DNA of 64,000 bases from Breviolum minutum Mf 1.05b.01 (lineage: Eukaryota > Sar > Dinophyceae > Suessiales > Symbiodiniaceae), in assembly GCA_000507305.1 (NCBI GenBank), contig DF239316.1:1-64000 (forward strand), in the 5' to 3' direction. Within the stretch, counting starts at the first letter, position 1. Each line of letters opens with the position of its first letter. Of the stretch, positions 58,720 through 64,000 are shown in pieces. A model generated the notes under the pieces. It ran no database searches. It had not been told where the DNA came from and saw only the letters and a list, made by a program, of their open reading frames with translations. The translations under genes and the position numbers were made by a program.

Positions 58720-60570
58720 ACTTTGGTGTAGATGTAGGCAAGCCACTGTTCAAGTCACACACCGTGCCATAGCATCCATAGCCACCTTTTTTCATTTTCC
58801 ATCTCCAACAACCCGGCATGGGCGGCCTCCAACAACAGCGACCAGCCGCGGGCCCCCGTCAGCAAAGGCTTCAGAAGAAACCTATCCAAACAGTAAAGCG
58901 GTTTTCGCCTTCAAAACACGGACCTCGCCACTACCTTGCAGACAAGCCAAATGGCTACGGGAATCATCAACAAAATTATTCGCAGTTTCTGAGGATTCAA
59001 GTCATCCAAAGCTCCGATTCGCCTCTCCGAGGAACTGCTTCCGGATCTTTTTGGGTTCTCCTGTGAGTACCTCAATGGGTGAGCTATGAAGTTCAACTGG
59101 CAACAGGCGTTGGCGTTGTCTTCAATTTTTTCCGGGTTGAGATTGCTTCAAGATCACCTTGAGGTTCCAAACCAAATCTTGGTCTCCTCGTCGGCCAGTT
59201 TTTCAGCATTCAACCGCTTCATAGGCTTTCGATGGCTTTCGTCTTCGTGTCTTTGTATGTGGCTTTTAGAGCTTGGGCAATGTGAGAAGTTGAGTGATAC
59301 AACATGTCGCCGGATGGGCTTTGAAGGACAAGCTTTTTGTAAGCTGCTTTGGAACGAATGGTGATGAGGCACTTTCAAACTGCACCAAAGATGTACAAAA
59401 GTGGCAGGTGGATACGCATACACACAAACACTACATCACAGTACACACGATCTTTATCTATTTTTGTGAAACAATACTAAGTTGCTAAGAAATAGTGCCG
59501 TTCAAGTGTCCAGAGTGCGTACAGACTTGATTGTTCTATCATGTTCCATCCACTAGCTTGACAAGGTTGCAATTGATCCTGGAGATTTTGTCATGTCATT
59601 GCAAGTCATGACATTGCAAAAACACTTGCAAAAGCAGTTTGTCTAGACTGGACTGGTAGCAAATTCATGCAAATGATGACAAGGCAAAATCAGTTTGTCC
59701 ATACCACCTTTGCCATTCCGAGGTTTACTGTCTCGTATTTGCCTTCTCTCGGAGATCGACCAAATTGCAACTCACAGCTGCTCCACAAAACAACTTTTTG
59801 AACCGCCTGGCACCTATGGTGCTATGGAGGGCACTAGCTGTGTGAACACACCTCTGTAGCAATCCTGGAACTTTACAGCATTCCCATAAGGTGTGACTCC
59901 AGCTTCATGAAGGTCAATCGTTCTGAGTTTGATGTTGCATGGATGGACATGGAACGCCTTTCCAGCTACAGGATGACTATCAGTCACTAACTAGGGGCAA
60001 ACTGTCCCCTCAAAAGTTGTTTCTGGAAAAGCTCTCGGGATGCCTTATGCAGTCCGAGGTCGTTGACCAAATCTACTAGGAATGGCTTCCCACAGCTAGT
60101 CTCAAGCATTGAATGATCATTAAATCGCAATTATCCACATGTCTACATTTCATAGTAATACATTAAACATGAATTATAGTTCGAACCATTGGTAGACACA
60201 AATCTGTTGAATCATGAATCAAATCAAGTTAAGCATCTGTTGCCGTCTTTTGCATCACAAAATATCAAATGGTTTCGGTGATTTTCGGTGTGCTTATTGT
60301 AGATAATGGCAACTTTTCCCGTACCAGGGAGCCTGCCATCTAGTCTGAAGTTCAAGGGAAATTGTGGGGATTGGGTGCAAGTCTTTGGCACACTATGCAA
60401 GTATTTACGCCCAACTCCTCAAGCGTCAAGTGATGTCAAGTGTGCAGTTGATGCAATTGCTTGGTCGACGCAACACTTCTTTTTCTGGTGGAATTCAGCT
60501 GCACACTGGATCAGCTTGGAGGAACGCCACGGCGCCTTATAAATTGAGGTGTTTCGTTGGCAGGTCCATC
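58720..60570. other. scattered weak exons, otherwise empty
   Basis: Minus-strand frames near 58950-59060 (SSSSERRIGALDDLNPQKLR) and 59160-59300 (ATYKDTKTKAIES, LNAEKLADEETKIWFG) may be exons. From 59450 to 60300 I see nothing coding. Confidence 0.3.
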
Positions 60571-60573
60571 AGC

Positions 60574-60935
60574 TGAACTCGTGGATCACCTGGGGCGCAC
60601 GTATGCGAATGTAAGACTCTCTTAGATTTCTTGGACAGCGAGTAGGGAACCGCTTCAAAACTGGGATGTTGACAATGACATCCTGAACTTCCCTGACTTG
60701 TCATGACCTGGAAGTTGAAATCATCTAACTGTTAGAAACTTCATGAAACTGGCCAGAGACTTACAGTCAATAGGCGGCTCAGTTAGGTTTCCATTTTCGA
60801 AGTCATTATGACACTATGAGCACCTGGACTTTCAGGTGCAACTTTCGTTGCAGGACCACCTGGGAGTCTTCTTTAACAGCTTCAAATCGCAAGTCTCCCA
60901 AGGGTGTTGAACGAACTCTTTAGAACATTTGGAAA
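60574..60935 (-). CDS. two candidate exons of an unrecognised gene
   Basis: One stretch (about 60574-60665) encodes IVNIPVLKRFPTRCPRNLRE and ends in a stop after VIHEFS. The other (about 60830-60920) encodes DLRFEAVKEDSQVVLQRKLH. They lie downstream of the leucine-rich-repeat gene on the same strand and could be its 3' end. Confidence 0.3.
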
Positions 60936-61299
60936 TGCTTGAAACCCTGTGAGTGATGAGAATTTTCATGACATTTGCATCTTGATGCAATATCATATTT
61001 GCAATCTCAACCGATGATTAGTGGCGAAAAAGCTAAGTTGCAAACTGCCCCAGCTCGCCCATCCAGCATAGCTTCTACCTGAAGATGAAGATGGCTGGCA
61101 AAGTAAACGCCTCGGTGAAATGACTTGATCGGACACCAAGACTGTTAAATCATATCAACAATTCAATTAAATCCCAAGTATCCCTATCTTTCACGGAACA
61201 CTGGAAGGGAAAACTATGGCCACAACCCCTTGGGCTTTCCTGCCGCCTTGCAAATAAGATCAATTTGGTGTGAAAAGTTTCTCAGATTCTGAATGTCAA

Positions 61300-64000
61300 A
61301 AAAGCGCCTCCCATGCTTCAAGCAAACGTGTTGCTCCTTTTATGCCGTAGGGATTCTCTAAAAGACGAAGCCTCAGTTGATGTGTTAACGGTTAACAGCT
61401 AAATTCATACAGCCTCCATAGCTCAAACTTCCAGTGTTGTGGCATTTCGTGGCCATTTCATTCCAAGCTTGGACGTACACCAATCCAAATGGCCACATTG
61501 AGGCACTGCCTGTGTCAATCCACCCTAACCCATCAAGAAATCATATTAAAATCATGTCAACAAATCCAATAGGAGGTCGTGATTCAAAAAAGCCAGCCTC
61601 TGCAAGCCTCCCAACACCAGTGTCCGCGATGCGATTCCGGTACAAATCAAGCCTGCCAAGCTAATCAAATGGACGACCAAACAAGTTGGCATGTTTTGTT
61701 AACAAGGTTGACATTGAACTGCTACAAGGCCCAGGAACCACTTGTATGGAGTACATCCTATATCATATAAAATGTCCAACAAGCCGGCTGTACTCTGCCA
61801 GCTGGCCACAATGAGGCATCACCTTGATCAAACAACATCACATCCATAAATACACACACACAAATCTGTAGAGTTCATGAAGTTTATGAATTCCTCAAAA
61901 TAAATTGATGGGCACCAGGGGCCCTTGCTGCTGCAAGCTGTTCTGTTCCACCATCGCCAATCTGATTTTCACCTCAATTGCCATCACATGTCAAAATCAT
62001 GATAATCAAAATGTCGGCATACAAAATCAATCAACACCAATCAATACAATCCTAGACTTTCGGATAATATCCTAAAATATCCTATCATTATCATCCTATA
62101 TATATATAGGTATGTATATATAATGATATACCTAAAAAATCATCCTATCAAAACAGCTTGGCCACCACCCACCACCTCCTTCTCGCAACGCCAAGGTGCT
62201 AAGATCCAATTTGCAGAGCCGTTCGCAACGAAGCAACGCAGAAGCCAACAAACCAGCTCCCCCGTCACCTCAAACAAAGCAACCGAAACATTTCTTTCCA
62301 AAGGAGATACACGCATTGGATTAATCCATTGATATGCATTTCATATCCTGCTTTTAGAAAAAAACACTTAAAAACATGAAACCCATAGGGAATAGCCATG
62401 TCAATTTGGCGACTTTGGTGCCATTGGTTGAACTTGAGGTGAACACCGATTCGTCCACCACCCAGAATTTCTCCCACTTCATGGCCACCAAGGCCGAATG
62501 CCTTGCCGAAAAATCAGGCACGGCTTGCAGTCTCAAGCTAGATACAATCTCGGTACACACGGGTGCAAAATCATATATCATATTTCATATATGTCATGTT
62601 AATATGACTAAATGTGGTTTATTATAAGTTGATATAGCACTATAGCATCTTTCTGGAAAGCTTACTAAGTTGGATTAAGTTCAAATATACGTAATAGTTT
62701 TTGACAGCTTCCAGTCAGCTCTGCCTGCAACTGGCGACATCTGGGCAAAACAGCTGCAAGACTCAAGGCTCCACGATCACCCACACGATTTCTTGCCAGG
62801 TCAAACCTTCCAAACAAAAATCAATCCAGTGGAATGTAATATGACTTCATGGAAGGTCCGAGATTTTCGTTCGTTCCTCTGATGGGAATCTGCTGGATTT
62901 GCAACAAAGCTCCGAATGAGGGTGCTAACTGTGGGACCAACGAAACTTGGTTTTCGAATCTTTAATTACTCCACATGCTCTTAAATATGGATTTTTACGT
63001 ATTTGCTTGTATTTTTTCAATGTATTTAGATGTTAAGATGTCAACAACCCCAAGACATGATCACAACATAACAAACCACTGGATATCAACGAATCCATTG
63101 GTCAAAACGCCGCCGCCTTTGGAGCTGAGTACACTTGGGCAAAGCCGCTGCAAAGCGCTCAGCACCAACGTCACTGACCTCTTTGTTTCGATATTTCTGG
63201 AGTTGCTACAAATTATCTGCAAATAAACATCATTAAAATATTAAACATGTACTTAATTGTACTTTTCTATTAATAGATATTAATAGGCCCAGCCTATAGG
63301 GAATTTTCAAGGCTTTGATTTTTTTTGCACTGCTTCACACAATAACACTGCCTCGTTCTCACTGAGATCTAGAAGCTGTAGATTTGTGCAGCGAGGAATT
63401 GCTCGAGCCTCGACGTTTGGGACTGTTTTGCACTGACTTCGAGATCTCATGGCGTCTCATAGTCTGGAATCATAATGATCCTACTTGCTTCCTAGGCATT
63501 TCTAGAAGAGAATGATTCAGAAACATTCCAACCACCCCACCCAAAACGCTTGTGAATCATTTGGGCAATTGACCAGTTCTCCAGCTCCACTATCACCGAT
63601 CTCATTGCGGCGCAGGATGAGTCGTTGCAAACCTGGTGTACTTTGCCAGTGGTGAAACGAGACAAAGCGAAGCTTCCGAAATTGTCTCCCCTCAACCTGA
63701 GCTTTGCACCCGAACAGTTTGGCAACGCTGTTGCGAGACTTTCAGCCCCTTGATCTCCAATGAAGTTGCCTGAGAAAGCTCCCAACCAAGTTGGCACCAT
63801 ATTGCTGGGTTCTGCTGTGAAGGTTTTGTTTTTTTTCGCACATGTCTGAACTCGCGGCTTTCTTGAGACATTTAGTCTAAAAGCTGAACGGTTCTGTTAC
63901 CGAATCTTGGTCTGGGACTGTCAAAACCCAGTGCTTTGATGGATTGTACGCTTGGCAGTGCAGCAGCTAAACCTCGACAAGCAACTAGTTGTAAACTGCA
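61300..64000 (-). CDS. RNI-type leucine-rich-repeat protein, about one repeat per exon, runs past the right edge
   Basis: Successive exons each carry about one ribonuclease-inhibitor-like repeat with the pattern L-L-N-IGD-GA-LA-AL-C. From the 5' side: 63905-63990 (RGLAAALPSVQSIKALGF), 63660-63785 (GNFIGDQGAESLATALPNC), 63565-63635 (LQRLILRRNEIGDSGAGELV), 63340-63425 (AIPRCTNLQLLDLSENEAV), 63090-63170 (GDVGAERFAAALPKCTQLQ), 62700-62805 (FDLARNRVGDRGALSLAAVL), 62170-62285 (GDGGAGLLASALLRCERLC), 61918-61985 (NQIGDGGTEQLAAA), 61775-61820 (LMPHCGQLAEYSRL), 61565-61665 (LDLYRNRIADTGVGRLAEAG) and 61300-61375 (LLENPYGIKGATRLLEAWEA). Such repeats form a horseshoe that binds proteins; NLRC3-like and RanGAP-like proteins share it. 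The 3' repeats look more degenerate. The start is outside the window. Confidence 0.75.

Noticed and set aside
1..64000. tRNA, rRNA and dinoflagellate spliced-leader gene remnants
   Set aside because: Reading for B-box-like words and for the leader ending TTGGCTCAAG gave no convincing hit. A covariance-model search would be decisive and could not be run.
1..64000. Bacterial-style promoters, ribosome binding sites and operons
   Set aside because: Genes are split by introns and widely spaced; such signals are not expected, and AT-rich matches would be meaningless.

Overview
This window is nuclear eukaryotic DNA with many short exons and almost no long reading frames. The likeliest source is a dinoflagellate, perhaps of the Symbiodiniaceae type; this is an inference, not a proof. 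The reasons are that nearly every gene recognised lies on the minus strand, that coding information comes in pieces of about 50-300 bases joined at AG|G-type junctions, and that several introns must begin with GC or GA instead of GT for the reading frame to work. Another intron-rich protist is possible. Composition is moderate with AT-rich intergenic stretches. There is one 774-base run of N (10187-10960).

Layout, all minus strand unless stated. An eRF1-type release-factor-like gene lies at 1.5-3.2 kb. A TPR-like multi-exon gene occupies 4.6-7.4 kb, with an unrecognised multi-exon gene behind it (7.5-8.4 kb). An AT-rich inverted-repeat element surrounds the assembly gap (9.7-11.4 kb), and each arm carries a damaged zinc-finger reading frame. 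Next come a charged unrecognised gene (13.1-14.6 kb), a GPATCH1-type G-patch protein fragment (15.4-16.4 kb), an unrecognised gene end (16.6-17.1 kb), a RING-finger gene end (18.9-19.2 kb) and a HEAT-repeat gene (20.2-21.9 kb). The stretch 22.5-29 kb holds scattered unassigned exons and a minisatellite cluster (24.5-25.2 kb). An intronless but damaged FGGY carbohydrate kinase lies at 29.4-31.25 kb and carries two large inverted duplications. After a low-complexity TTTTGC tract (32.7-33.15 kb) come small genes (33.4-36.7 kb), a DUF3431-type gene (40.1-40.8 kb), an unrecognised ORF (41.1-41.7 kb), a complete three-exon membrane ankyrin gene (44.4-45.6 kb), a folate-biopterin transporter (47.8-52.2 kb), unrecognised gene ends (54.8-58.8 kb) and an RNI-type leucine-rich-repeat gene with about one repeat per exon that runs off the right edge (61.3-64.0 kb).

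No pathway links these genes; they look like unrelated housekeeping and accessory genes sharing a transcription direction. The most unusual signals are the paired fold-back duplications in the kinase, the inverted-repeat zinc-finger element, the non-GT introns bounded by short direct repeats, the release-factor relative with an altered C-terminus, and a cluster of a 9-bp palindrome-forming motif at 17.8 kb. All domain calls are by eye; no database search was possible.
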